64,000 nucleotides of DNA from Cryobacterium sp. N22 (GCF_002929555.1 NZ_PJJP01000034.1:124001-188000), one strand, 5' to 3'; positions 1 through 8,905 are shown, counted from the stretch's first letter. The notes: generated from the letters alone by a model not told the origin. Numbers and translations: made by a program.

Positions 1-1
1 C

Positions 2-919
2 GATCATTTCACCCGCCGGCTGGCCGGGGCTGAGTTCAACGTGGCGGTGGGCCTGACCCGGCTCGGCCACCGGGTGGGCTATCTCACCCGGTTGGGCGCC
101 GACCCGTTCGGCGAGTTCGCACTCGCCCGGCTGCGAGAACTCGGCATCGACGCCGGGGAGGTCAGCATGGACGCCGGCGCTCCCACCGGATTCCAGCTGA
201 AGAACCGGGCCGACCCCGGCGACGACCCCACCGTCGTGTACTTCAGGGCGCACTCCGCCGCCCGCCGGCTGGCCCCCACCGCGGCGACGGATGCCTATCT
301 GCGCCGCGCCAGGCACCTTCACCTCACCGGCATCCCGCTCGCCCTCGGCGAGGGCCCGCGCGCCCTCGCCGGCCAGGCGATCGCCGCCGCCCGGCGCTCC
401 GGCGCCACGGTGAGCGTCGATCCCAATCTGCGTCCAGCGCTCTGGCCGGACACCGCGACCATGGTGCGGACGGTCAACGATCTCGCCGTGCAGGCCGACT
501 GGGTGCTGCCCGGCCTGCCCGAGGGACGCATCCTCACCGGGCACGGCACGCCGGAGGGCGTCGCCGGCTGGTACCTCGACCGCGGAGTGAAGGTGGTCGC
601 CGTCAAGACCGGCTCGGCGGGCGCCGAACTCTTCACCCGCGACGGCCTGCACGTCGTCTGCCCGCCGTTCCGGGTGTCCCCGGTCGACACCGTCGGCGCC
701 GGCGACGGCTTCGCGGCCGGGTTCATCAGCGCCGCCCTCGACGGCCGCCCCGTGCACGAGTGGCTCAGCCGAGCCGCCGCGGTGGGCGCCATCGCCACCA
801 CCAGCCACGGCGACCAGGAAGGCCTGCCCGACCGCGCCGGCCTCGAGGCCTTCCTCGAAGCCGCGACACGCCAGCCTCTCAACCACGCCTCCACGCCCGC
901 AGAAAGGGCCTTCGCATGA
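2..919 (+). CDS. kdgK: PfkB-family sugar kinase, 2-keto-3-deoxygluconate kinase-like (5' truncated)
   Basis: Cytosolic carbohydrate kinase of the ribokinase/PfkB fold. The frame is open from the first codon of the window, and the opening residues AGAEFNVAVGLTRLG are the internal first PfkB signature, so the true start lies upstream and only about 305 residues are visible. The second signature GAGDGFAAGF carries the catalytic Asp (residue 235 of the fragment). A TGFQLKNR strand and the VVYFRAHSAAR segment resemble KDG kinases, which phosphorylate 2-keto-3-deoxygluconate; substrate assignment is inference. Its stop overlaps the next start (ATGA), so the two genes are translationally coupled, suggesting a sugar-acid catabolic operon that begins outside the window. 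Confidence 0.8.
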   Translation, partial: DHFTRRLAGAEFNVAVGLTRLGHRVGYLTRLGADPFGEFALARLRELGIDAGEVSMDAGAPTGFQLKNRADPGDDPTVVYFRAHSAARRLAPTAATDAYLRRARHLHLTGIPLALGEGPRALAGQAIAAARRSGATVSVDPNLRPALWPDTATMVRTVNDLAVQADWVLPGLPEGRILTGHGTPEGVAGWYLDRGVKVVAVKTGSAGAELFTRDGLHVVCPPFRVSPVDTVGAGDGFAAGFISAALDGRPVHEWLSRAAAVGAIATTSHGDQEGLPDRAGLEAFLEAATRQPLNHASTPAERAFA

Positions 920-2013
920 CCACCACCACCACCACCACCACCCGCCCGTCCGCACTCCGCCCGTCAACCCTTCGCGTCGTCGTGGCCTCCCCGCTCTCGG
1001 AGGAGCTCTGCCGACTCATCGAGCGGGCCGAACCGCGCCTCGACCTCGTGCGGGACCAAACCCTGCTCCCGCCCATGCGGCACCCCGCCGACTACCGCGG
1101 CGACCCGGCCTTCCGTCGCACACCCGCCCAGCAGGCGGCGTTCGAGGCGCTCGTCGACTCCGCCGACGTGCTCTACGGCATCCCCGATGTGGACCCCGAC
1201 GCGCTCCGGCGCACGGCGCAGGCCAACCCGAAGCTGCGCTGGGTGCAGCTCATGGCCGCCGGCGGCGGCGCCCAGGTGAAGGCGGCCGGACTCGGCGACG
1301 ACGACCTGGCACGGGTGGCCTTCACCACCTCCGCGGGGGTGCACGGCGGCCCGCTGGCGGAGTTCGCCCTGTTCGGCATCCTGGCCGGCGCCAAGCGGCT
1401 GCCCCAGCTGCAGCAGCAGCAACACGAGCACGACTGGCCGGCCCGCCGCCCGCTCGGCCAGGTGCGCGACCAGACCGTGCTCCTCGTGGGCCTGGGCGGC
1501 ATCGGCCGGGAAATCGCCCGGCTCACCCACGCCCTCGGCATGCACGTGATCGGCGCCCGCCGTGCGGGCAGCAGCAGCACCGTCGACCACGTCGACGAGT
1601 ACGTGTCCATCGACGACCTCGCCGAGCACGCCGCCCGCGCGGACGCCATCGTCGTCTCGCTGCCCGGCACCGACGCCACCGAAGGCCTAGTGGGCGCAGC
1701 GGTGTTCGCCACCGCCCGGCCCGGCGTCACCGTCGTGAACGTGGGCCGCGGCACCGTCATCGACGAGGCCGCCCTCACTCTCGCCCTGCAGAACGGCCAG
1801 GTCGGTTTCGCCGCGCTCGACGTGTTCGCCACCGAGCCCCTCGCCGCCGACAGCGCACTGTGGGACCTGCCGAACGTTCTCGTCAGCCCGCACACCGCCG
1901 CCCTCGACCCCGGCGAGGAACGCCGCATCGCCGAGCTGTTCGCCGAGAACGCCACCGCCCTGCTCGACGGCAGGCCCCTGCGCAACGAGGTCGACACCGT
2001 CGAGTTCTACTAG
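916..2013 (+). CDS. D-isomer-specific 2-hydroxyacid dehydrogenase
   Basis: NAD(P)-dependent reductase/dehydrogenase of 365 residues. The Rossmann motif GLGGIGREIA lies near residues 193-202, and the catalytic triad of the family is complete: Arg278 in VGRGTVID, Glu307 in ATEPL and His326 in SPHTAAL. I chose the ATG at 916 because an AGAAAGGG ribosome site precedes it and it overlaps the kinase stop; an in-frame start at 760 would sit deep inside the kinase. The N terminus has eight consecutive Thr encoded by an ACC run, an odd low-complexity stretch. With the kinase it probably interconverts a 2-keto sugar acid or similar 2-hydroxyacid; the substrate is unknown. Confidence 0.85.
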   Translation: MTTTTTTTTRPSALRPSTLRVVVASPLSEELCRLIERAEPRLDLVRDQTLLPPMRHPADYRGDPAFRRTPAQQAAFEALVDSADVLYGIPDVDPDALRRTAQANPKLRWVQLMAAGGGAQVKAAGLGDDDLARVAFTTSAGVHGGPLAEFALFGILAGAKRLPQLQQQQHEHDWPARRPLGQVRDQTVLLVGLGGIGREIARLTHALGMHVIGARRAGSSSTVDHVDEYVSIDDLAEHAARADAIVVSLPGTDATEGLVGAAVFATARPGVTVVNVGRGTVIDEAALTLALQNGQVGFAALDVFATEPLAADSALWDLPNVLVSPHTAALDPGEERRIAELFAENATALLDGRPLRNEVDTVEFY

Positions 2014-2027
2014 GGCCCCTGCCCCTT

Positions 2028-2090
2028 CCGCGAACCGTGACTTAAGCCCCGAAAATCCGCGATTTTTGGGGCTTAGCTCACGGTTCGCGG
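2028..2090. terminator. 63-base composite hairpin between convergent genes
   Basis: Outer arms CCGCGAACCGTGA (2028-2040) and TCACGGTTCGCGG (2078-2090) pair perfectly. Inside them a second stem pairs 2044-2057 with 2061-2074, 14 pairs with one G-T, around a CGC loop. The structure sits between the dehydrogenase and the ROK gene and includes the ROK stop codon. The inner stem has A/T tracts on either side of the loop rather than a trailing T run, so it could terminate both strands; it might equally be a repeated extragenic palindrome. Confidence 0.7.
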
Positions 2091-3232
2091 GACGTCAGGG
2101 TGTCCATGGTGCGCTGGATGGCGACGGCCGCGGCGCCCTGCGCCCAAGAGATGAATCCGCTCGCTTCCAGCAGCACGTCAACCTCGGCGGCCTCCGGGTC
2201 GCGGTCGGCCAGGATGGCGGCATCCATCTCGGCGCGCGCGATCTCCAGGAAGCCCAGCCCCTCGCCGGCGAGCACCACGTGTTCCACCATGGCGAGGTTG
2301 GCCACCGCGGCAATCAGCCGGCCCAGTGCGGTTCCGGCGGCGCGCAGCACGGCGAGCGCCACCGGGTTGTCGTTCTGCGCGAGCTCGAGCACCTCGGCGT
2401 AGCTGACCGGGCGCCCCAGGGCCACCTCCACCTGCGCACGGATGCTGGGAATGGTCAGCAGCGCGGTGGAGCAGCCGCGGTGGCCCAGGAAGCACAGCGG
2501 TCCGGTGGGGTCGAGCGGGAAGTGCCCGCCCAGGCCGAGGCCCGCCTGCGAGGTGCTGACCACCTGGTCGTGCATGACGAGGCCGTAGCCCACGCCGGCA
2601 CCGACGGTGAGCACGGCGAAGTTGGAGAACCCTCGACCCAGGCCGAACCAGTGCTCGGCCGCCGCCAGGGCCACGACGTCGTTCTCGACCATGACCGGCA
2701 CCTTCAGCTGCGCCTCTACGGCATCCGCCAGGGGCACCCCGCGCCAGCCCAGGAACGGTGCGCGGTCGACCACCCTGTTGTCGGAGACCTGGCCGCCGAC
2801 GCTGATGCCGATGGCGGAGAACTCCTGCTCGTTCGCCAGCTCCCGGGCCAGGTCCACGATCACCGCGACGACGTCGTGCAGCTCGTGGCTGGGCAGCGGG
2901 CGGGTGGCCCTGCTCCCCTCCGCGGCGCGCAGGTCGGTGGTGACGGCGACGGCCGTGTCGCCCGTGAGCTTCACGCCCAGGAACTGCCGGGCATCCGCGC
3001 GCACGTCGAGCGGCTTCGCCGGGCGGCCCATGGCGCCCTCGAGCTGCTCGGTCACCTCCACCAGCAGGCCGCCGTCGAGCAGGGGGCGCGCCAGGCGGGT
3101 GAGCGTGGCCAGCGACAGGCCGAGCCGTTGGGCCAGCACACTCCGCAGGATCGGCCCGTGGATCAGGACCTCCCGGGCCAGCTCGCTGGACGGTGCGCGG
3201 TAGCGGCGCTCGGCGGCATCGACGGATGACAT
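2078..3232 (-). CDS. ROK-family transcriptional repressor
   Basis: Predicted sugar-responsive DNA-binding protein of 384 residues. The N-terminal winged helix-turn-helix includes LRSVLAQRLGLSLATLTRLARPLLDGG; the rest is a ROK (actin-like ATPase) sensor domain with a TVGAGVGYGLV segment. The usual ROK zinc site C-x-C-G-x-x-G-C is degraded to C-F-L-G-H-R-G-C, so one Cys ligand is missing. I chose the ATG at 3232 (MSSVDAAE); an in-frame start at 3283 would add 17 Cys/Pro-rich residues that look non-coding. It is divergent from the alpha-galactosidase/ABC operon, which it probably represses in response to a galactoside-derived sugar (inference). Confidence 0.8.
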   Translation of the reverse strand: MSSVDAAERRYRAPSSELAREVLIHGPILRSVLAQRLGLSLATLTRLARPLLDGGLLVEVTEQLEGAMGRPAKPLDVRADARQFLGVKLTGDTAVAVTTDLRAAEGSRATRPLPSHELHDVVAVIVDLARELANEQEFSAIGISVGGQVSDNRVVDRAPFLGWRGVPLADAVEAQLKVPVMVENDVVALAAAEHWFGLGRGFSNFAVLTVGAGVGYGLVMHDQVVSTSQAGLGLGGHFPLDPTGPLCFLGHRGCSTALLTIPSIRAQVEVALGRPVSYAEVLELAQNDNPVALAVLRAAGTALGRLIAAVANLAMVEHVVLAGEGLGFLEIARAEMDAAILADRDPEAAEVDVLLEASGFISWAQGAAAVAIQRTMDTLTSREP

Positions 3233-3337
3233 GGGTGGGCAACTTTCGATCGGACAGTGCCGGCACGGCGCCCCCTGCGCCATCGGCGCTCAGGGGCTGG
3301 TGAGTACGATCAGAATACCGGTTCCGCTCGCCCCGTT

Positions 3338-3346
3338 ATGTTGCAA
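3338..3346. promoter_or_regulatory. Candidate operator ATGTTGCAA in the ROK/alpha-galactosidase divergent region
   Basis: The 9-mer ATGTTGCAA lies in the 213-base divergent region and is followed by a GCAA half-site (TTGC-AAAAC-GCAA, 3341-3353). The same 9-mer lies in the promoter region of the second alpha-galactosidase/ABC locus at 17416-17424, where it is part of a perfect palindrome. A shared regulator is inferred from this coincidence only. Confidence 0.35.
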
Positions 3347-3409
3347 AACGCAAGAAAATGAAGCCGTCGAGCGCGCAGACTTGCGGGTTTCCGGGTGGAT
3401 CCGGCCAAC

Positions 3410-3445
3410 TTGACTTTGCTTTACTTGCAATATAGAAATATATGC
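3410..3445 (+). promoter_or_regulatory. Promoter of the alpha-galactosidase operon, probably leaderless
   Basis: A -35 hexamer TTGACT (3410-3415) is followed after 17 bases by TAGAAA (3433-3438); TATAGA at 3431 is an alternative. Transcription would begin within a base or so of the ATG at 3446, which has no ribosome site in front of it. This suggests a leaderless mRNA, common in Actinomycetota. Confidence 0.55.
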
Positions 3446-5611
3446 ATGTCCCACCACAGTGTCGTCGTGAATAACAGTGTCGTCGTGAACAACAGTGCCG
3501 TCGTCCATCTCCGCAACGGCGGCACCAGCGTTCTTGTCGATCCGAGCGGCCCCGGCCTTCCCGTGATCGTGCACTGGGGCGCCGACCTGGGCTCCCCCGA
3601 TGCCGCCGACCTCGACGCCATCGTGCTGGCCACCCTGCCCCAGCGCGTCTCCGGCGGTCTCGACGTGCCGGCCCGCCTCGGCCTACTGCCCCAGGAGTCC
3701 ACCGGCTGGCAGGGCACCCCTGGCCTGACCGGCAGCCGCGCGGGCCGGTTCTTCTCCCCCGCACTGGTCACCACCGCCATCGAGCACACCGGCAACACCC
3801 TCACCGCGCACGCCACGGATGACATCAACCGCCTGGCCCTCCGCATCGACCTGGCCGTCGACGCGGCCGGCGTGCTCAGCTCGAGCCTCACGCTCACCAA
3901 CACCGGCGACGACGACTACGACCTGGTCGACCTCTGCGTCACCCTGCCGCTGCCCGCCAGCGCCACCGAGATCCTGGACACCACCGGCCGGCACTTGCGC
4001 GAACGCTCCCCGCAGCGGCACGCCTTCACCCAGGGCCGGCACCAGCGCGACAGCCGCAAGGGCCGTCCCGGCGCGGACGCGACCCTGCTGCTGGCCGCCG
4101 GGACCCCCGGCTTCGGTTTCGAGAGTGGCCTCGTGCACGCCGTGCACCTGGCCTTCAGCGGCAACCACCGCTTGGCCGCCGAGAAGCTCGTCACCGGGTC
4201 GGCGTTCCTGCAGGCCGGCGAGCTGCTCGCCGCCGGCGAGATCCGCCTCGCCCCCGGCGCCGGCTACAGCACCCCCACCGTGATCGCCTCCTGGGGCGAC
4301 GGGCTCAACGAGCTCTCCGCCCGCATCCACACCCGCCTGCGCTCCCGCGACGTGCACCCGCGCACCCCGCGCCCGGTCACCCTCAACACCTGGGAGGCGG
4401 TCTACTTCGACCACGATCTCGGCCGGCTCACCGCACTGGCGCAGGCCGCCGCCCGCGTCGGCGTCGAACGGTACGTGCTCGACGACGGCTGGTTCCTCGG
4501 CCGTCGCGACGACACCGCCGGCCTCGGCGACTGGGTCGTCGACGCCGACGTCTGGCCCGACGGCCTCGGCCCGCTGATCGACACCGTCACCGGCCTCGGC
4601 ATGCAGTTCGGCCTCTGGGTCGAACCCGAGATGGTCAACCCGGACTCCGACCTGGCCCGCGCGCATCCCGACTGGCTGCTGCAGGCCGCCGAACGGCTGC
4701 CCGTCGAGGGCCGCCAGCAGCAGGTCCTCGACCTCTCGCACCCGGATGCCTACGCCTACATCCTCGCGAGCCTCGATGCCTTGCTCGTGGAATACCCCAT
4801 CGGCTACCTCAAGTGGGACCACAACCGCGACCTCGTCGACGCCGGCAGCACCCGCACCGGCACCGCCGCCGTGCACGACAACGTCGTGGCCCTGTACGCC
4901 CTGCTCGACGAGCTCAAGGCCCGCCACCCCGGCCTGGAGATCGAGAGCTGCGCTTCCGGCGGCGCCCGCGTCGACCTCGGCATCCTCGACCACACCGACC
5001 GCATCTGGACCAGCGACTGCATCGACCCGATCGAACGCCTCACCATCCAGAAGTACACCGGCCTGCTGGTGCCCTACGAACTGATGGGGGCGCACATCAG
5101 CGGCCCCGAATCGCACTCCACCGGGCGCCGCCACGACCTGTCGTTGCGCGCGGGCGTCGCCCTGTTCGGCCACCTCGGCATCGAGTGGGACATCAGTGCG
5201 CTGTCCGCGGCCGAGGAGACCGAGCTGATCAGCTGGATCGAGCTCTACAAGGCCAACCGCGCCCTTTTCCACACCGGAACCTCGGTGCACGTCGACCACG
5301 CCGACCCGGCCGTCGACCTGCGCGGCGTGGTCGCCGCCGACCGGAGCGAGGCGATGTTCGTCTTCAGCCTGGTCGCCAGCAGCGCGGCCTACCCGGTCGG
5401 GCCGCTGCGCTTCACCGGCCTGGCCGACGACACCCGCTACAGCGTGCGGCTGGTCAACCGGGAGCACACCGGCGTCGGCAACGGCCAGTCCCCGCTGGTG
5501 TGGGCGGAGAAGCCACTGACCCTCACCGGCCGGGCACTGCGAACCATCGGCCTGCAGGGGCCGGTGCTCTTCCCCGAACACCTCGCTGTTTTCCAGATCA
5601 CGTCCGCTTAG
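3446..5611 (+). CDS. Alpha-galactosidase, glycoside hydrolase family 36
   Basis: Cytosolic retaining alpha-galactosidase of 721 residues that would hydrolyse imported melibiose/raffinose-type oligosaccharides. The beta-sandwich N domain leads into the barrel with VYFDHDLGR and LDDGWFLGRRDD. The GH36 nucleophile is Asp458 in YLKWDHNRD and the acid/base is Asp524 in WTSDCIDP. The N terminus is odd: two exact-length 18-base tandem repeats (3458-3493) encode SVVVNN twice before the family-like sequence begins at about residue 20. The ATG at 3446 lacks a ribosome site; it fits a leaderless start, and GTGs inside the repeat could also initiate. First gene of an operon with a binding protein and two permeases. 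Confidence 0.9.
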   Translation: MSHHSVVVNNSVVVNNSAVVHLRNGGTSVLVDPSGPGLPVIVHWGADLGSPDAADLDAIVLATLPQRVSGGLDVPARLGLLPQESTGWQGTPGLTGSRAGRFFSPALVTTAIEHTGNTLTAHATDDINRLALRIDLAVDAAGVLSSSLTLTNTGDDDYDLVDLCVTLPLPASATEILDTTGRHLRERSPQRHAFTQGRHQRDSRKGRPGADATLLLAAGTPGFGFESGLVHAVHLAFSGNHRLAAEKLVTGSAFLQAGELLAAGEIRLAPGAGYSTPTVIASWGDGLNELSARIHTRLRSRDVHPRTPRPVTLNTWEAVYFDHDLGRLTALAQAAARVGVERYVLDDGWFLGRRDDTAGLGDWVVDADVWPDGLGPLIDTVTGLGMQFGLWVEPEMVNPDSDLARAHPDWLLQAAERLPVEGRQQQVLDLSHPDAYAYILASLDALLVEYPIGYLKWDHNRDLVDAGSTRTGTAAVHDNVVALYALLDELKARHPGLEIESCASGGARVDLGILDHTDRIWTSDCIDPIERLTIQKYTGLLVPYELMGAHISGPESHSTGRRHDLSLRAGVALFGHLGIEWDISALSAAEETELISWIELYKANRALFHTGTSVHVDHADPAVDLRGVVAADRSEAMFVFSLVASSAAYPVGPLRFTGLADDTRYSVRLVNREHTGVGNGQSPLVWAEKPLTLTGRALRTIGLQGPVLFPEHLAVFQITSA
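3458..3493 (+). repeat. Two tandem 18-base repeats in the 5' end of the alpha-galactosidase gene
   Basis: AGTGTCGTCGTGAATAAC is followed directly by a copy differing at one base; a third partial copy (AGTGCCGTCGTC) follows. Each unit encodes Ser-Val-Val-Val-Asn-Asn and contains an in-frame GTG. Confidence 0.8.
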
Positions 5612-5635
5612 GCGGACCGAGCGCAAGGAGGCGCC

Positions 5636-6955
5636 ATGAAACCACCCCGCACCACGTCCCGCCCCAGACCGCGTCGCCGGCGGGCGACCGCCATGGTCCT
5701 CGCGGCCGCGGCCCTTGTCGCCCTGAGCGGATGCTCCGCCTCCGCCGGCGCCGGCGACGTCGTCACCCTGAACTTCTTCCAGTTCAAGCCGGAGGCGGTG
5801 GGCGACTTCACCGCCATCATCAAGGACTTCGAGGCCGAGAACCCGGGCATCAGGGTTGCCCAGAACTCGGTGCCGGAACCTGACACCGCCATCCGCACCC
5901 TGCTCGTGAAAGACAAGGTGCCCGACGTTCTCACGCTCAACGTCAACGGCAACTACGGTGAGCTCGCCAGGGCCTGCATCTTCGCCGACCTCGGCGAGAA
6001 CCCGGTCGCCGACACCGTGAAACCGGCCGTGCAGGACATCGTGCAGTCGCTGGGCACCTGCGGCGCCGACGGCGCTGACGAGGTCAACGCGCTGCCGTTC
6101 GCCAGCAACGCCTCCGGCATCCTCTACAACCCCGATATCTTCGCCGCGAACGGCGTGGAGGTGCCCACCACCTGGACCGAGCTCGTCGCGGCCGCCGACA
6201 CCTTCCAGGCCAACGGGGTCTCCCCGTTCTTCTGCACGATGAAGGACTCCTGGACCGCCAACCCGGCCTTCGTCAACCTCGGCGGCACGCTGATGCCCGA
6301 CGGCTTCTTCGACACCCTCCGCGAGGAGAGCACCGGCGGCGCCGGCACGGTCTCGTTCGCCCAGGACTTCGCCGAGGCCGCCGACAAGGAGGTGGCACTG
6401 TTCGAGTACTGCCAGGACAACTTCGCCAGCCGCGACTACAACGCCGGCAACAAGGCCTTCGCCGACGGTGAATCGGCGATGTACCTGCAGGGCTCCTACG
6501 CGATCCCCGCCATCCGTGCCAACAACCCCGACGCCAGCATCGGCTCCTTCCCCTACCCGGTCACCGACGACGCCGACAGCCGCGTCGCGGTCTCCGGAGT
6601 CGACGTGGGCATCATGATCGGCCGGGACACCCCGCACGCCGCCGAGGCGCAGAAGTTCGTGGATTACCTGATGTCGCCGGACGTCGTGACCGCGTATTCC
6701 GAAGCGCAGAGCACCTTCTCGCCGCTCAAGAATGCCGCACCCAACAACGACCCCGCCCTGGCCGGACTCGAGCCGTACTTCTCTGCCGGCACGATCATCG
6801 GCTTCATCGACCACCAGATTCCCGCGGCGGTCCCGCTGCCGAACCTGCTCCAGACGCTGGTGATCACCGGCGACACCGAGACCTTCCTCGCCGACCTGGA
6901 TTCCGAATGGGACAAGGTCGCCGCCCGCACCACCACGCAGAGACAGGGGAAGTGA
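5636..6955 (+). CDS. Sugar ABC transporter substrate-binding lipoprotein
   Basis: Extracellular solute-binding protein (family 1) of 439 residues. An Arg-rich n-region, hydrophobic core and lipobox LSGC place the lipidated Cys at residue 33. An AAGGAGG ribosome site at 5625 fixes the start. The body shows typical features such as LPFASNASGILYNPDIF and the ligand-cleft SAMYLQGSYAIPAI. Position after an alpha-galactosidase and before two permeases suggests capture of alpha-galactosides outside the membrane. Confidence 0.9.
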   Translation: MKPPRTTSRPRPRRRRATAMVLAAAALVALSGCSASAGAGDVVTLNFFQFKPEAVGDFTAIIKDFEAENPGIRVAQNSVPEPDTAIRTLLVKDKVPDVLTLNVNGNYGELARACIFADLGENPVADTVKPAVQDIVQSLGTCGADGADEVNALPFASNASGILYNPDIFAANGVEVPTTWTELVAAADTFQANGVSPFFCTMKDSWTANPAFVNLGGTLMPDGFFDTLREESTGGAGTVSFAQDFAEAADKEVALFEYCQDNFASRDYNAGNKAFADGESAMYLQGSYAIPAIRANNPDASIGSFPYPVTDDADSRVAVSGVDVGIMIGRDTPHAAEAQKFVDYLMSPDVVTAYSEAQSTFSPLKNAAPNNDPALAGLEPYFSAGTIIGFIDHQIPAAVPLPNLLQTLVITGDTETFLADLDSEWDKVAARTTTQRQGK

Positions 6956-6957
6956 GC

Positions 6958-7896
6958 ATGACCTCCACTGCCACGCGGGCGAAGACGCCCACCGCAACAC
7001 CGCGCCCCCCGGCGCGCGTCCGCTCGAATATCGCCCGCACACCGCGCACCTTCTACTGGATGGTGGTGCCGGCCGTCGTGATCTTCTTCGCCCTGCACAC
7101 GATTCCGGTCTTGAGCGGCATGTTCTTCAGCCTGACCAACTACGCCGGCTACGGCACCTGGGACCTGGTCGGCTTCTCGAACTACATCAACCTGTTCCAG
7201 GACGACCGGGTGCTCAACTCCTACGGCTTCACCTTCGGTTTCGCCATCGTGTCCACCCTCCTGGTAAACGTGATCGCGCTGGCCATCGCGCTGGGCCTGA
7301 ACTCGAAGATCAAATTCCAGGCCGCGTTCCGCGGGGTGTTCTTCATCCCGTACGTGTTGGCGATCCTGATCATCGGCTACGTGTTCAACTACCTGTTCGC
7401 CAACTCGTTCCCGGCGATCTTCACCGCGCTGGGCCTGCCGGGGCTCTCGGACAACCTGCTGGCCAGCCCCGACTTCGCCTGGATCGGCATCGTCATCACC
7501 ACGGTCTGGCAGGCGGCGGCGTTCAACGTCATCCTCTACCTGGCCGGGCTGCAGACCATCTCCGCCGACCTGTACGAGGCCGCCGCCATCGACGGCGCCT
7601 CCGGCTGGCGCCGGTTCCGGTCGATCACCTTCCCGCTCATCGGCGCGTACTTCACCATCAACATGGTGCTCTCGTTCAAGTCGTTCCTGCAGGTCTTCGA
7701 CCAGATCGTGGCCCTCACCGCCGGCGGACCGGGCACGTCCACCGAATCCATCGCCCTCGTGATCTTCCGCGGCGGCTTCCAGGGCGGTGAGTACGGGTAC
7801 CAGATGGCCAACGCCGTGGTCTACCTCTTCGTCATCATCATCGTTTCATTTCTCCAGCTGCGCATCCTGCAGCGCCGGGAGGCGAGCTTCTCATGA
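6958..7896 (+). CDS. Sugar ABC transporter permease (MalF type)
   Basis: Inner-membrane permease of 312 residues with about six membrane segments beginning at VPAVVIFFALHTIPVLSGMFF. The EAA loop that docks the ATPase is present (EAAAIDGASGWRRFRSI). I chose ATG 6958, right after the binding-protein stop, rather than an earlier in-frame start inside that gene. It overlaps the next permease by ATGA. No ATPase gene is in the operon, so a shared MsiK-like ATPase encoded elsewhere is presumably used. Confidence 0.9.
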   Translation: MTSTATRAKTPTATPRPPARVRSNIARTPRTFYWMVVPAVVIFFALHTIPVLSGMFFSLTNYAGYGTWDLVGFSNYINLFQDDRVLNSYGFTFGFAIVSTLLVNVIALAIALGLNSKIKFQAAFRGVFFIPYVLAILIIGYVFNYLFANSFPAIFTALGLPGLSDNLLASPDFAWIGIVITTVWQAAAFNVILYLAGLQTISADLYEAAAIDGASGWRRFRSITFPLIGAYFTINMVLSFKSFLQVFDQIVALTAGGPGTSTESIALVIFRGGFQGGEYGYQMANAVVYLFVIIIVSFLQLRILQRREASFS

Positions 7897-8804
7897 CCGA
7901 CACCCTCACCCAGACCAGCGCACCGCTGCCAGAGACCCCGGATGCGCCGACCCGCGCACCCCGCACCCGCCGGCGCCTGGACGGCGGCAACGGCGGCACC
8001 AACTGGTGGCTCACCGCGCTGATCGCGGTGTGCTCGCTGACCGTGCTGATCCCGCTGTACTTCACCGTCGTCACCGCGTTGAAGACGCCCGACCAGCTCG
8101 GCGGCACCGGGTTCGAACTGCCCACCAGCATCCGCTGGGAGAACTTCGCGGATGCCTACCAGCTGACGAACTTCCCGCGGGCGCTGATGAACACGGCCCT
8201 GATCACGGTGGGCGCGGTGTTCCTCACGCTGCTCACCAACTCGCTGGTGGCCTACGCGATCGCCCGCAACATGCACAAGAAGTTCTTCAAGGGGCTGTAC
8301 TTCTACTTCCTCGCGGCGATCTTCGTGCCGTTCCCGATCATCATGCTGCCGGTGGTGAAGGAGACCGCGATGCTGGGCATCGACACCCCGGTGGGCCTGA
8401 TCCTGCTGTACACGGTCTACGGGCTCTCGTTCAACATCTTCATCTTCGTGGCCTACATCAACTCCATCCCGGTGGAGCTGGAAGAGGCCGCCCGGCTGGA
8501 CGGCGCGAGCACCTGGATGGTGTTCTGGAAGGTGATCTTCCCGCTGCTGTCCCCGATGAACGCCACGGTCGGAATCCTCACCTGCGTGTGGGCGTGGAAC
8601 GACTTCCTGCTGCCGCTGGTGGTGCTCTCCGACCCGTCGGCGCGGACCCTGCCGCTGGCGCAGTTCATCTTCCAGGGCCAGTTCAACACCAACTACCCGG
8701 TGGCGTTCGCCTCCTACCTGATGGCCCTGGCCCCGCTGCTGGTGGTCTACGTGATCGCCCAGAAGTGGGTGGTGAGCGGCGTCACCCGCGGTTCGGTGAA
8801 GTAG
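7893..8804 (+). CDS. Sugar ABC transporter permease (MalG type)
   Basis: 303-residue partner permease with a disordered, Pro/Thr-rich 35-residue N terminus, six membrane segments from LTALIAVCSLTVLIPLYFTVV onward, and an EAA loop EEAARLDGASTWMVFWKVIF. The start overlaps the upstream permease stop. It is the last gene of the operon; a hairpin follows at 8830. Confidence 0.9.
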   Translation: MTDTLTQTSAPLPETPDAPTRAPRTRRRLDGGNGGTNWWLTALIAVCSLTVLIPLYFTVVTALKTPDQLGGTGFELPTSIRWENFADAYQLTNFPRALMNTALITVGAVFLTLLTNSLVAYAIARNMHKKFFKGLYFYFLAAIFVPFPIIMLPVVKETAMLGIDTPVGLILLYTVYGLSFNIFIFVAYINSIPVELEEAARLDGASTWMVFWKVIFPLLSPMNATVGILTCVWAWNDFLLPLVVLSDPSARTLPLAQFIFQGQFNTNYPVAFASYLMALAPLLVVYVIAQKWVVSGVTRGSVK

Positions 8805-8829
8805 CCGCCGCAGCCAGAGACACTCGCGC

Positions 8830-8857
8830 GGCCCGGCCTCCCTCGGGGAGCCGGGCC
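8830..8857. terminator. Hairpin terminator downstream of the first ABC operon
   Basis: Arms GGCCCGG (8830-8836) and CCGGGCC (8851-8857) extend inward by CTCC/GGAG with one bulged C. It lies between convergent genes, with no T tract, as is usual in high-GC actinobacteria. Confidence 0.65.
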
Positions 8858-8905
8858 TCGTGGGTTGAATCCACCTCGGCCCGCACCGCACTGTACGGTG
8901 CTGCG

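Noticed and set aside
3233..3283. N-terminal extension of the first ROK repressor (MAQGAPCRHCPIESCPP)
   Set aside because: The extra residues are Cys/Pro-rich and absent from ROK regulators; the HTH begins soon after the later ATG.
3683..7042. Very long open frame (1119 codons) on the minus strand opposite the alpha-galactosidase and binding protein
   Set aside because: Its translation is Gly/Val/Arg/His-rich with no recognisable motif, and it mirrors two clear plus-strand genes. Long antisense frames are expected at this GC content.
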